A stretch of 64,000 bases of DNA from positions 248,001 to 312,000 of the forward strand of contig VWRR01000010.1 in the NCBI GenBank assembly GCA_013995675.1. Direction: 5' to 3'. The DNA is from Cyanidiococcus yangmingshanensis. Lineage: Eukaryota > Rhodophyta > Bangiophyceae > Cyanidiales > Cyanidiaceae. Of the stretch, positions 11,038 through 21,800 are shown one piece after another. The first letter of the stretch is position 1. The number at the start of each line of letters is the position of its first letter. The position numbers were made by a program, and so were the translations under genes. A model generated the notes under the pieces. That model ran no database searches. It was not told the DNA's origin and saw only the letters and a list, made by a program, of their open reading frames with translations.

Positions 11038-11773
11038 ACCGAGCACACTCCGTAACCTTGACCAGAGGCCATGAGCCTCACTGTCGACGCCTTCCATTTC
11101 AGCATCGATAACCAACAAATGCCCTGATAAGGATTGGTTACCCTGCTCCTTCGCAAAGCATGCCCGAGGCGCTTTTGTTCTTGGTCTCGTGCATACAAGC
11201 GCCCGATGCTCCACCGGTGTCACTCGTGAATCGCCTTTTACAAACCCGAACGCAGCTCTTTTTCTGCCCCGAATCTGTCCATCGAACGAGTCACGCTTTG
11301 AACGCTTCAAAGCGCTACTGGTATCTGGTTCCATCGAGAGCGATTTCCGCGCTAGACAGCGTCGGTCGAGAACTCGGTCCCGATGAGGATGAAGGTGATG
11401 TCAGGGAACACGTCGTGGCCGGAGGTTTTCCTTGCTCAAGTCGATGGCAGCATGGATTGTTCGGCAGAAACTGGCCGTCCGGGACCCAAGCACCTGGCGT
11501 CGCCTTGTCCCGGCCTAGGTTGCTACCAGCTGGTGCCTTGCGTTGGATGCTGATGATTCTTTCGACCGCAACCCATTGGGTGTCACAATTTCACCGAGCG
11601 CTCCCAGCAGTTCACTTCAAATTACAGACGATGATCTGCCTGGAACAAAGGGCTCGTTGGTGCAAAGCTGGCCCTTCCTGATCCGTCGCTCAGGATCTTG
11701 TCGTTGCGGTTCGGGCTCGAATCGTTTCTGCAACACTTCTATCGCGCTTGTGTACCACGAAAATTTCCAGTCA
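11038..11773. other. Convergent intergenic region
   Basis: Lies between the 3' ends of the large helical protein and GPAT9. Short open frames occur on both strands, including a minus-strand ATG frame at 11334-10939 whose first 100 codons fall in this gap, but none has recognisable similarity. Confidence 0.4.
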
Positions 11774-13758
11774 TCATCTCCACAGGAGTTTCCATGCCTG
11801 CTTGAGGCCACGCAGCGCGCGCTGTGCTTCCACGGCTTCCGCAATCACAGTCTCGCGCATCAGACGATGGGCTTGCATCCAGAGGGTGCAAAGCTGCTGC
11901 CACAGCATTGCCAAGTACATCGCGAGGTCGAACTGACGATCCAACCAAAGTAGGACAAGGGAAACGGCTGCAACCAGAACCAGGAGCAATCCCAACGCTG
12001 CCAGACGAACCACGAGTCCATCCCATACACGCCATACCGAGCGGGTGAACGGTGGATCCGACATGCTCGTTTTCGTCACAAGTTGTTTGTCGGAGGATGG
12101 ATTCTGCTTCCTTGGGATGCGCCGTCGATGTTGTGACGGGTTCATTGCCTGCCATGGCTGCCACGAGCTGCGCCCATGTGATGACTGCTGTATCGGTCTC
12201 AGAGGCATGGATCTCGCCATCGACTCCGGTCTTGGATTCTGGTTTCAGTGGCGACTCCTCGGGAATGCTCGGTAGCGCAGCCACCGAAACGCGCTCCAGA
12301 TGCTTTCGAATACGGTATGCAAGCACTTCCTGGCGGTGCTCACGAAACTTGGGGCTCAGCTGGTGGCGTTTCAAAAACCCATCCCAGTTCGTTTCAATCA
12401 GACCAATACGGCGAGCGATGAGCCGCTTCACTCGTGCAGCAAAAGCAGCGGGCGTCTCATTCGCGCGCAGACTCTGCGGCTCTAGATAATACACATCACA
12501 AACAACAGCCCATGAGGTCATTAAGGCCAAAAGATGAGTCAAGAACGTCTGCTTGGCGCTGTTCCAGTACACATCCGCATACGCCTTGTTGTATTTAATC
12601 GCCACCGGATAAACTTGGGCACCGAGCTCAAAACTGCCCTTCTTGAACATGATACAGTATTCGTTATTCACACAGGTACCCTCGGGAAAGACCAGCACTG
12701 GTTCTTTCTCGCCATCTTGGACATGGGCCTGCAATAAACGTTGCACAATACGACGATCGTGACCTTCTTCGCGATCAAACCAGACATGATTCTGTACAAG
12801 GTTGAGGAGGTCTTGGATTCTGCCCGCGAGACCCCCATGGCGCTGCCCTATAGCCGAAAAAGGATAATCTTTGATCATCATCGCCAAGTCAATCGGTGAG
12901 GTATGATTCGCTACGTAGATCTGGTTGGGTCGGCGTCGAGGTCTTTCGCCATGATAATGAACAAGCCCGCTCCAGGATGCAACCAGGGTTGAAGCCAAGA
13001 AGCGAATAAGTTGTTTCTGCAGATACACCTTCAAACGAGTTCGCTTTCGAAGCGACAACTGTACAAAAGAGAATCCAAGCGCGAAGGAGAAGACACCGGC
13101 GCTGAGTACGAAAATTCGAAAAGGCAAGAGGATGCCATATCGTATGAAGATGCTGAGAAACCAGAGCGGCCATAACAGGATAGGAATGCCTGTCGCGCTC
13201 GTGCGAGTCATCAGATTCCACACCTTAGGGGGGCTTGATTCGAAACAACGAGTGAGTGAGTCGCCAACCATGGCACCGAGCGCTTCACTCAAAGGCGGTA
13301 TCACCGCGTGCAGAGGAAGCACCGCTTGTTGTTCGGCCCGCTCGTTGGCTCACGAGTGACGTCTCCTCGCGTGTCAAGTCCGACTGAGCCGTTTCGTCGC
13401 CAACAACGTCCCAGAAACCGCCAATGGCATCATAGGATTCCCACTCTCCAAGACTTCCCAGTTCCAGCTCCGAGTTCAGACGCTCCAGCCTTTGCGCTAG
13501 TGCACGTGTTTGACCGACAGCGCCGAGTCGCTCCGCAGCACTAGCGCCACTTTGCACCAAACGCCCGTTTTCGACGCCATCAACAGTAACGGTAACGGTT
13601 TCGTCTGAAGCGCTCCCTTCCACAGAGCCACTCGTCATCAGTTCGAACTGCCGCCGCCGCCAACTAGCTGCGCGTCGTCCATAGATGACCTTGGAAGCCA
13701 AGTCTAGACCCCAGATGTATACCTGCCTCACCAGCGACCAGTTGCGAACGAAAAACAT
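11774..13758 (-). CDS. Glycerol-3-phosphate acyltransferase, GPAT9 family (two frame changes)
   Basis: Transfers an acyl group to sn-1 of glycerol 3-phosphate at the ER, the first step of the Kennedy pathway. The central frame carries the family-specific segment LGAMVGDSLTRCFESSPP, membrane segments at the N-terminus (PILLWPLWFLSIFIRYGILL), the HX4D box as NHTSPID, FPEGTCVNNEYCIMFKKGSF, YPVAIKYNKAYADVYWNS and MTSWAVVCDVYYLEPQ, all diagnostic of GPAT9 rather than ordinary LPAAT. The frame changes twice. Near 13337-13339 a CCC (GGG on the coding strand) with one base fewer would join the ATG-bearing 5' part (13758, MFFVRNWSLV) to the core. Near 12060-12120 the frame moves to one ending at 11774, which adds an extra C-terminal membrane segment, LAALGLLLVLVAAVSLVLLW. 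Both changes equal +1. The C-terminal membrane extension is unusual for the family. Confidence 0.9.
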
Positions 13759-14200
13759 GTCAAGGCAAGCACACAAGCCCAAGCTAGCGGTGTTGTGTCG
13801 CTGCAGCTTTTTTACCAGAATCTATGGTTTCCGGGGAAGCGAGTAGAACACCTCCCCCTAAACGCCGCCAGTGTGTACGAAAACCGTTGTAGACGGAAGC
13901 AGAACCGCATAGCCGTTCGCAACGTCGCAGGGCCTGGCTGACGACTGCCTGCAGGGCTTTCCAGTGCGGTCGAGCGCAGATACTCGCCTGAGGGTTGTGT
14001 CGAACGAGAGCAAGGTTATCTGGTAGCTTGTTTCGGGGAACGAACGACACAGAACCTTTTCTTTCAGTACTGCATCCCGATTCTGAGACGACAGACGTTC
14101 AAGACGTTCGTGGTCTCGAGAACTCGTCAGCGACAGACGCTGGCTTCGCGATCAGGCTCCTGTAGACACCTCTGTCTTCGGGTGGTTGCAACGACAGACG
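13759..14200. other. Divergent promoter region, GPAT9 / calmodulin
   Basis: About 440 bases between two divergent ATGs. No conserved coding sequence and no clear TATA box seen. Confidence 0.4.
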
Positions 14201-15150
14201 ATGAGTGCAGCGGGAGAACTCACTCCCGAGCAGATTGCAGAGTAAGTGATGTCCCTGTCTCAAAGTTGCTACAGGTCAGGGGGGATATGTTTCCCACCAT
14301 ACGGGTCAGAGCCTGGAGCGTCGTGTGGCTTTGTTGTACGTCCTGGACTGCTTGCGCTGAAGACGCCAGGAGGCAGGTCTCTTGTGAGGCGAACGCTTCG
14401 CTCACTGGGATCGTCTGATCGTTCATCGATAGGAGCAGACGGTTCCTGTGGTGCGAGCCTCACAACCGAGTGGGAACGAACCAAGGCAGCAGCGGGGAAA
14501 CGCACGAGTTGGCTCTGTCCCTTGTCCGAGACTTTGGTTTTCAGTGAAACTTCGGCTCGATGAGTCGATCGCGGATGAGTTTCACTCTACGAACGTGCGT
14601 GCGCTCCCTGGTGGTATCCTCATGGAAGCATTTTCCCTCGACCAAGTCGCAAGATTGCAGACCATCAGCCGATTGATTCGATGAACAAGAAACTAACCGT
14701 CTCATACGACTCTGAGGAGAAATCAGGTTTGAGGAGGCCTTCAAACTCTTTGATAAAGATGGAGATGGGAAAATCACAACCAAGGAACTGGGTACCATCA
14801 TGCGCTCCCTGGGTCAGAACCCAACAGAGGCCCACCTGCGGGAAATGATCGCCGAAGTTGACCAGGACGGTTCCGGAACGATCGATTTTGACGAGTTTTT
14901 GGCGCTGATGGACCGCAAGATGAAAGATATCGACACTGAACAGGAAGTTCGGGAGGCGTTCGCAGTGTTTGACAAGAATAATGATGGAAAAATTAGTGCA
15001 GATGAGCTGAGGGTTGTTATGCTGAAACTTGGTGAGCGCCTCACCGACGAGGAGATTGACGAGATGATTCGGGAAGCGGACGCTGACGGAGATGGCTACA
15101 TTGATTACAACGAGTTCGCCAGCCTACTGCAGTGGGATCAACAAGTGTGA
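14201..15150 (+). CDS. Calmodulin, two exons
   Basis: A Ca2+ sensor that activates kinases, phosphatases and channels. The coding sequence is 14201-14241 joined to 14727-15150, 154 residues. Exon 1 encodes [14 protein letters not shown] and is interrupted within the Glu codon by an intron. Exon 2 continues [20 protein letters not shown]. All four EF-hand loops are complete: [36 protein letters not shown] and [12 protein letters not shown], each with Asp at loop position 1 and Glu at position 12. Segments such as [12 protein letters not shown] and [19 protein letters not shown] are near-identical to animal and plant calmodulin. Phe-Glu at the start of the first helix replaces the usual Phe-Lys, and the protein ends LLQWDQQV instead of the usual MMTAK, giving a slightly longer tail. 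Confidence 0.97.
14242..14726 (+). other. Spliceosomal intron of calmodulin
   Basis: A 485-base intron with 5' splice site GTAAGT (14242-14247), branch-site ACTAAC (14692-14697) and 3' end ATCAG (14722-14726). Splicing restores the invariant calmodulin sequence QIAEFEEAF exactly. The yeast-like consensus at both sites is what intron-poor genomes with a reduced spliceosome usually show. Confidence 0.95.
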
Positions 15151-15971
15151 ACGGCCTCGATATCGATCTGGTATAAAGCCGAAACGATCGCATCTGTGTC
15201 GAACAAGAAATGAAGATGTTTCCCGCAAGCGGAATCAGGAGAAGGATGGACCTTGAAAACACCTTGGTACTGACGTGTTTCGATATCCGAGCGTCATGTC
15301 TGCCCAGTTGTCGTTGAAGCCCAGTGGAAGAGCCCCACCTCCTCATCGATGGATGCGGAAATCGGGTCCATGGAAGCGAGCAGGCATGCCATGCGGTGTG
15401 GAGCCGCGAACTGAGGCGAAACCCCGGACACTTTACGCATGAATGCAGTTCAGCAAAAAAGGTCCTCCATGAGGGAAATCCTCTACATCCTAGACATCGC
15501 TTGCTCCGCAGCCAGCTGCTAAATAATTCTGACTCCGTCTCCGTGAAAAAGATCATGCCGGTGTGCTGGAACATCTCGAAAGAACTGCTAGTAAACACTT
15601 CTCATGAAGCGTTAGATCCAGACTCGGCTTGACCGAATCATGAAGCAGTGACTCACCATGTCGTCTGATTGTTCATCTCTTCCGTTTCCGTCTGTAAACG
15701 CAGGGAACGTTCCTTGCAGTGATTCGGATCGCAGCGTTGGGCGGCTCCTCGACCGCGTTGCAACATCGGACGCATCCTTTCGTTGGGCTACGAAACCTAG
15801 GCGGTTTCCTTCAGGTGAAAGCACCGCGTGCACCCCAAACGCTGTGCCTATCGTGGAGCTCGTCTCGAGTCTGATTTCGAGTGCTCATGCAGTCGATAGC
15901 GCGTTGCGCCCGACTTGTGCACCAGAGCGGTGCATCGAGTGCCTTTCGAACCGCCTTGCTCGGCGTGAGGC
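15151..15971. other. Intergenic region with possible 5' part of stomatin-like 2
   Basis: The stomatin-like frame opens only after a stop at 15966 and has no ATG before the conserved core. A plus-strand ATG frame at 15658-16125 (MSSDCSSLPFPS...) may supply the N-terminus if one more frame change lies between 15969 and about 16080. Otherwise nothing was recognised. Confidence 0.35.
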
Positions 15972-17064
15972 GTGGAGGCTCTGCGGACGCTCTGCGAAGT
16001 CATCTGCCGGCTATTGGCGCTGCGAACCATCTGGGACAGTAGACTGGGACCCGCTGCAGCCTCCGCAAGTGCATCGCTTTCCACACTGGCTCGGCGGCGT
16101 TCTCCGACGCACTTTGGGTTCGTGATTGTGCCGCAACAGTACGCATATATCATTCAGCGGTTTGGGCGCTTCAGCCGCGTCCTGGAGCCAGGTCTGCACG
16201 TGCTCATACCCTTTGTAGACAAGATCGCCTACGTGCACTCTTTGAAGGAAGAGGCGGTTTCGATCAACTCGCAGACAGCAATCACGCGAGACAATGTGAC
16301 TATTGCTATTGACGGCGTACTTTATGTGCGTGTGGTGGACCCCGCCAAAGCCTCGTATGGCGTCGAGGACCCCTACATGGCTTTGACCTTGCTCGCTCAG
16401 ACGACAATGCGTTCCGAACTTGGCAAGCTCTCTCTCGATAAGACCTTTGAGGAGCGTGAGATGCTGAACGCACGGATTGTAGATAGTATTAACGAGGCTG
16501 CGGCGGCGTGGGGTATGCAGTGCCTGCGTTACGAAATTCGTGATATTAATCCGCCTGCGAATGTTCGAAAGGCGATGGAGCTCCAGGCAGAAGCAGAGCG
16601 ACGGAAACGAGCCCAAATTCTTGACTCTGAAGGTGAAAAGGAATCTGAAATTAATGTCGCCGAAGGTCAGAAACGATCCAAGATCTTGAACTCGGAGGCG
16701 CTTCAACTGGAAGCAGATCAATCGAGCACACGGTGAGGCCGAAGCGATGCTCGCCAGAGCGAGAGCGACCGCTCAAGCGATTCGTATTGTCGCTGCTGAG
16801 ATGCAGCAAAAGGGCGGACGTGACGCGGTGGCGCTGAGAGTCGCAGAACAATACATCCAGGCATGGGGCAAGTTGGCGAAAGAGGGTAACACGTTGATCA
16901 TCCCTGCGAATCTGAACGACATTCGCGGTATGATCACCCAGGCATTTTCGATCTGGGATACATTGGGGACTCAGTCGCAGAACGCACAGGCGGCTCGCCG
17001 CATGACGTCATCTGCGGAGGATAAGGCAGCGTTGATGGCCTCTACAGAGCAGGCGAGCAATTAG
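15972..17064 (+). CDS. Stomatin-like protein 2 (SPFH/prohibitin family), mitochondrial, one frame change
   Basis: An inner-membrane scaffold protein of mitochondria in other eukaryotes. The SPFH domain starts FGFVIVPQQYAYIIQRFGRF and continues with LEPGLHVLIPFVDKIAYVHS, NVTIAIDGVLYVRVVDP, TTMRSELGKLSLDKTFEERE and RYEIRDINPPANVRKAMELQ. The C-terminal part is EAEAMLARARATAQAIRIVA...VAEQYIQAWGKLAKEGNTLI, as in plant SLPs. The two parts lie in different frames. Around 16710-16716 the DNA reads GGAAGCAGATC, and one base fewer gives LEQINRAHGEAEAM, aligning without gap to the plant sequence. Upstream, LALRTIWDSRLGPAAASASA resembles a mitochondrial presequence, but this frame begins after a stop with only a GTG, so the start codon is unresolved. 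Confidence 0.93.
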
Positions 17065-18843
17065 GGAGCTTGCGTATGATTGCAAATACCTAGTTATTGA
17101 GCCAGACACGTCAAGCAGATCTTTATTCTGGTTGATGTCCCCTATGGGCAAGGAACTAGTGATTGATGCCAGTGACGTAGATGGTGTCTTTTCCAGTTCT
17201 TCGATCGCTTGAGCGCTGGCTTATCGATTCTATAATGTGCGCTACCTGGTACTAAGCGAGTAGAGACCAGCAGAGCTCCGAACAAGCAGTTCGACGGGCG
17301 CGTCGTGGCGACTCGATTTTGGCGTTCCGCTGAACCCGCGACCGGAGGTTCCTCGGGGCTGCTTGCAGGACGTCCTTCGCTTGCGGGTGCAATCCCAGCG
17401 ATCATGGCCATGCTACTGAGCACGACGAGGAGCGCCTCTGACGGATCGTTCATGGGCGAAAAACCGAGGCGATGCGTCTCACGAGTCGAAACGCAAAGGC
17501 GAAGAACATCGCGTTCGGTTCATTGACCGTAAGGTACCCCCAATGCTACCGCACTGTCCTCACGTCCTTTGCGATGCTTTTTCCAGATTATGCACCGAGC
17601 CGTCTTTCTCATTGTATCCAAATCCAGGTTTCAATCCGAAAAGTCGTGCAACAGCGATGTCCAAAAATGACCTCGGATCAGTCGACGGCTCACCAAAGAT
17701 CCCTGAAAACGCTCTCCAGTCGGAAGCGTCGTCACCTCGTGAATTGAATGCGCCTCCGTTGTACGATTGAACACCCTAGGACTTTTGAATCTCAGATCAT
17801 CACGACTAGGATACGCTTCCGTCATCGAATCGAATGCTTGATGGCTTGTAAACCGTGTACTACCTTTCCGCCATCTACACAGCAGTTCCGTTGCCACAAG
17901 TGTGGCACGTCGATAAAAACCACCTGCCTGCACATCCACTCGATCGTCGCGCCGCCACCGCTCGGTCGCCAATCCATTCCAGATGCATCACGATGCCAAG
18001 AGGCACTCCTTGTTCCTCATCCACAGAAGAACAATCAGAAATTTCCGTCGTATTTTTTTCGAAACGAACCCGTTCCATGAAAATTTCCAGCATCGATCTC
18101 GACAAATGTACCGGGCCAGCGAGAAAAAGAACACCGAACGAGTCCTATTCCTCATTCCATGAGCGCCATGCATTTGGGATACTCGGAACATGCATCCGAG
18201 TCTCGATTCATACATATTCCGACCATGCGACCTGTCAACCCGAGTGGTTCATCACCAACAAATATCGCTGATTGCCAATCACAGCCGCAGCCTGATCCGA
18301 GCCGTTGCCCCTGTCAAGAATAGGAACCTGGACATGCCACCGGAGCAACGCCGCCAGCCAGCCAGTCGGTGCGCGCAACTCGGCCGGCGACCAGCAGCAG
18401 CGGTCGTGGGCGTTCTGGCGGCCGAGCACGCAGCGACGGCGCGTGACGTGCGTGCGTGTGTGCGTGCGTGCGTGCGTGCGTGCGTGCAGACCATTCGCAA
18501 CGCGACGCTTGTTTCTTTCTGTATTTGCGTTGGTCAGTGATTTCGGCTTCGGGTTATCTCCCTACTTCTGAATCGTCGAGGTTCAACAGCCAAGAAAGCA
18601 GTTCAAGCTTGCAGAGAGTGTGTAGGTGACTGCTGGAGCCGCTCTGGACGGGTGAAGACGATGCACAGTTTGTGGCGTAGCAAGACTCGAACGCGACCAG
18701 AGAAGCGCTGTGTAAACCATCGAAACGGTACAAAGAGGTGGACAAACCTGAGTTCTGGTTTTATCTCGATATAATTTCTGTCTGTATATCGATACGTCGT
18801 TGCTGTCTTTGTGTTTGGGCTCTGTGTTGTTTCTGCTTGGTGT
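17065..18843. other. Long intergenic region with a tetranucleotide repeat
   Basis: Nearly 1.8 kb with no recognisable gene. Short ATG frames exist on both strands (plus 17305-17526; minus 17453-17142, which begins with a hydrophobic stretch EALLVVLSSMAMIAGIA) but have no similarity I can name. A GTGC-type repeat lies at 18446-18488. Confidence 0.4.
18446..18488. repeat. (GTGC)n tetranucleotide microsatellite
   Basis: About ten near-perfect copies of the unit GTGC/TGCG, with a single GTGT interruption near the left end. The same unit in the opposite orientation recurs at 47153-47194. Confidence 0.95.
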
Positions 18844-21800
18844 ATGGGTACAGGAAACCGAGCGCAAAGTTTGGATATAGCGGGCACAGCTCGAGTGGAG
18901 GCCACAGGTGACAGAGGCGAAACTGAAACAAGTAATGTTTCAGCACGCCTGCGGGGACAAGATGAGCGATCTGATGGGGCGACTCGCGAGACCGCGTCTG
19001 GTGAGTCGACGAGAGCGTCGAGCGTCTCCGGGGAGGCCATCCAAGCGGGTGCGAACGAAAGCAGACCTGCTCGCTCGGGAGGTTCAGTTCCTGTGAAAGA
19101 AAGCGCCGAGGTGGCAAATCGAGGGTCTGGTCAGGAATCGACGGTCTGGTCATCGCTTCGGCAGCCAGGGGCAGGAGGTACGAGCAAACTCGCGGCGGGC
19201 TCAAGCGGTGCCGTCCGGTTGCTAACCTTGGGACGTGGCGGTCGAGTCGTTCAGGCGCCCGTAAGTTCCGCTGGCACACCGAAAAGGCCTGGCCCGGGCG
19301 CTGAGGTCATCGAGCCCACGGGCAGAAGCATGCAGTATCTGGAGGGCGTGCGCGAAGGTGCCCCCACTTCCAATGCTCGTGAGAGCCGTGAGCCTCAAGT
19401 CGTCACGCAACAGGGGATCGGTTCGAAGACAGTGTCTCGGGGGGGTCACCACGTTAGCGCTGCTCCTCTGCGACACGCCACTGAACTCACACGCGCTGGA
19501 ATGCCGAGGGTGACCACTCCCCTGACGGTGAATCGAGGCAGCGATTTTCCCGCTCTTGTACGTGAGACTCCTGTCGAATCCAAAAGGTTCGGTGATCAGG
19601 TCCGAAAAGGGCGCATTGAAGTATCACAGGCGGACGCGCAAGGTGCGTCAAGGATGTCGTCTTCCAATGCGGAAAGGCCCAAAACTGCAGCACAAATGGA
19701 TTCCGCAGACCATGCATCAACCTCGAAGACGGGTGTCTCTTCATTGCATCTCACTGACTGGACCGAGGACCCCGACGAAGAAATGAACTTCAGTGTGCCT
19801 CTAGATGAGACCCTGACGGGGGGCGTCCTCTCTCAACAGGAAATCCCCGGAACGAAAACAGTCTACAGAGACACAGCCGGCATCCGTTGCGGGTGATTTG
19901 AAAAAGGCCAGTCGTCCTGTTGGCCATTTCGATTGGACCGACACCGAGGACGAAGAGGACAACTCGGAGCCATCGGTACAACATAGTACGCGCATGGCTG
20001 GGAGCAGCGCGCTCAGCTCTCGGCACCAACCAGACAAGACCTTAGGGATATCTGAGTTGAATCCCTCCGGTGACCATCGAATGCGAGCAGATGCGCGCTT
20101 GTCGGTGCCGCCGCATTCTAACGATGCTGGGTCGGACACGCGAACGCTGCCGGTCACGCATCTCGGGGACGCGAAAGAAGTAAGTTTAGCAGAACTTTCT
20201 AGAGAGCTCGAGATTTTGGAGGAGGAGCGCCAGATTGTGAAGCAGAAGGCTGCGGAGCGAGCACGGCAACGAAGAGAGGAAGAGGAGCGTCTCGAAAAAG
20301 AACGCCGGGAACGCGCGGCATTGAAACTCCGCGAACTTGAGGAACGTATCGCGGCAAACAAGGCACAAAAAGAAGCAGAATCGCAGAGCACGTCTAGGGA
20401 AGCTCGAAACAAGGCCGCCCCTCGTGGGAAAACTGACAAAACAAGCAGCCCTGCACCGCGATCTGGTTTTGGTGACGCTCGTTCAGGCTCGGTCGCGCGC
20501 AACGCATCTCTTTTCAAAGCAGGCGGTGCCGCAACGAAGATCGATACTGGACGACGTCAGCGTTCCCGTGAGCGTCCCACAGGCTCTTTAGAAGCTGAAT
20601 CGTGGCGCGATTCAAAGCGCATGATGCTTGCTGGTGCCGAAAGCGCGCGACAAGCCGCGCGTTTGCATCAAGCTCCGGAACGTGCGAGATCAGGTCCCAC
20701 CATTCGTGGTCATGAGTCGACGCCTGCATCCCAGGGAGGGGCGTCAACAATCGCACTGGAGCGCCCTCGTGCCATTAGCGATATACGTCGACTAGTAGCC
20801 GCGGAGGGTGTGCGCGACGCCGCCGCTGGGGATACTTTCAAGCCGGAGTTGGGACGCAACGCTTCGGTGTCCGCCGAGCGCAAAGCGGTCAAAGGTCCCA
20901 CTGGATCGATCACATCATCCACCCGTTCAAGCCATCTACCAACAGAGTCTCATTCAGAGAGAAATGCATCGAAAACATGGAGAGACGCTAGCGAGTCCGA
21001 TGACCACGCTGACGTGCGATTCACGAACCACTCCTCGGCGCACCCGCTTCGTCATGGAGAGATCAGCGGTGGCACCCATGCGGCTGCTGTGCGTCTGCCT
21101 TTGGATGTGGCAGCATTGGACGAGCGCGTGTTGTCGACAGGGCCACCATCATCATGGCTCAACTTACCGGACGCGAAGATCACTGATGACGTTGCGGCAA
21201 TCAAGGGGCATCGTGATCGAAGCGAGAAAATAAGGCGCGAGGTGCCGAAGCGCTCAGCGACGCGAGCTGCAGACGGGTCGGCGAAATGGGGGCTTCCGGA
21301 TTTCCCCAAACCATCCTTTGAGGATATATCGCGGGCATTTGCATCAACGAGGCCCATGATGGGCTCTGCTCCTATTGCGTTCGGCCTAGCTGGGCTCTAC
21401 AGTGGAAATGAGCGAGCATCGACCGAGTCTCGGGAAACAACGATGCAAGCTGCCTCGACGCTCGCGGCGAGCTCTCAGCGAAACAGTCGCGATATCGACA
21501 CGTCACCCGGAGACGTAGGCGCGACGCCATCAGCTGACCATCGCAACTTGTCATCGTCGATGACGGTCTCAACAGCGACGGCGCTGGCGCCAGCAGCGAA
21601 GCCGAACGACGCGACTGCGGGATCCGAATCTGCAATGGCGCCCATCGCATCGAAAGCTTCAGTGACAGGCTCCCAGCTCGCACTAAGCTCCAGCAATGAG
21701 AGCACATTCCCCAGAGAAATTCCCTTTCATTCAGATCTTCGGACAGATGCGCCAGAGTTCATACCCTACGTGCCGTACGGCAGTGTAGGCGAAACAGGGT

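Noticed and set aside
15658-16125. Independent gene upstream of stomatin-like 2
   Set aside because: The frame overlaps the SPFH core in the wrong frame; only its 5' part could matter, as a leader joined by another frame change.
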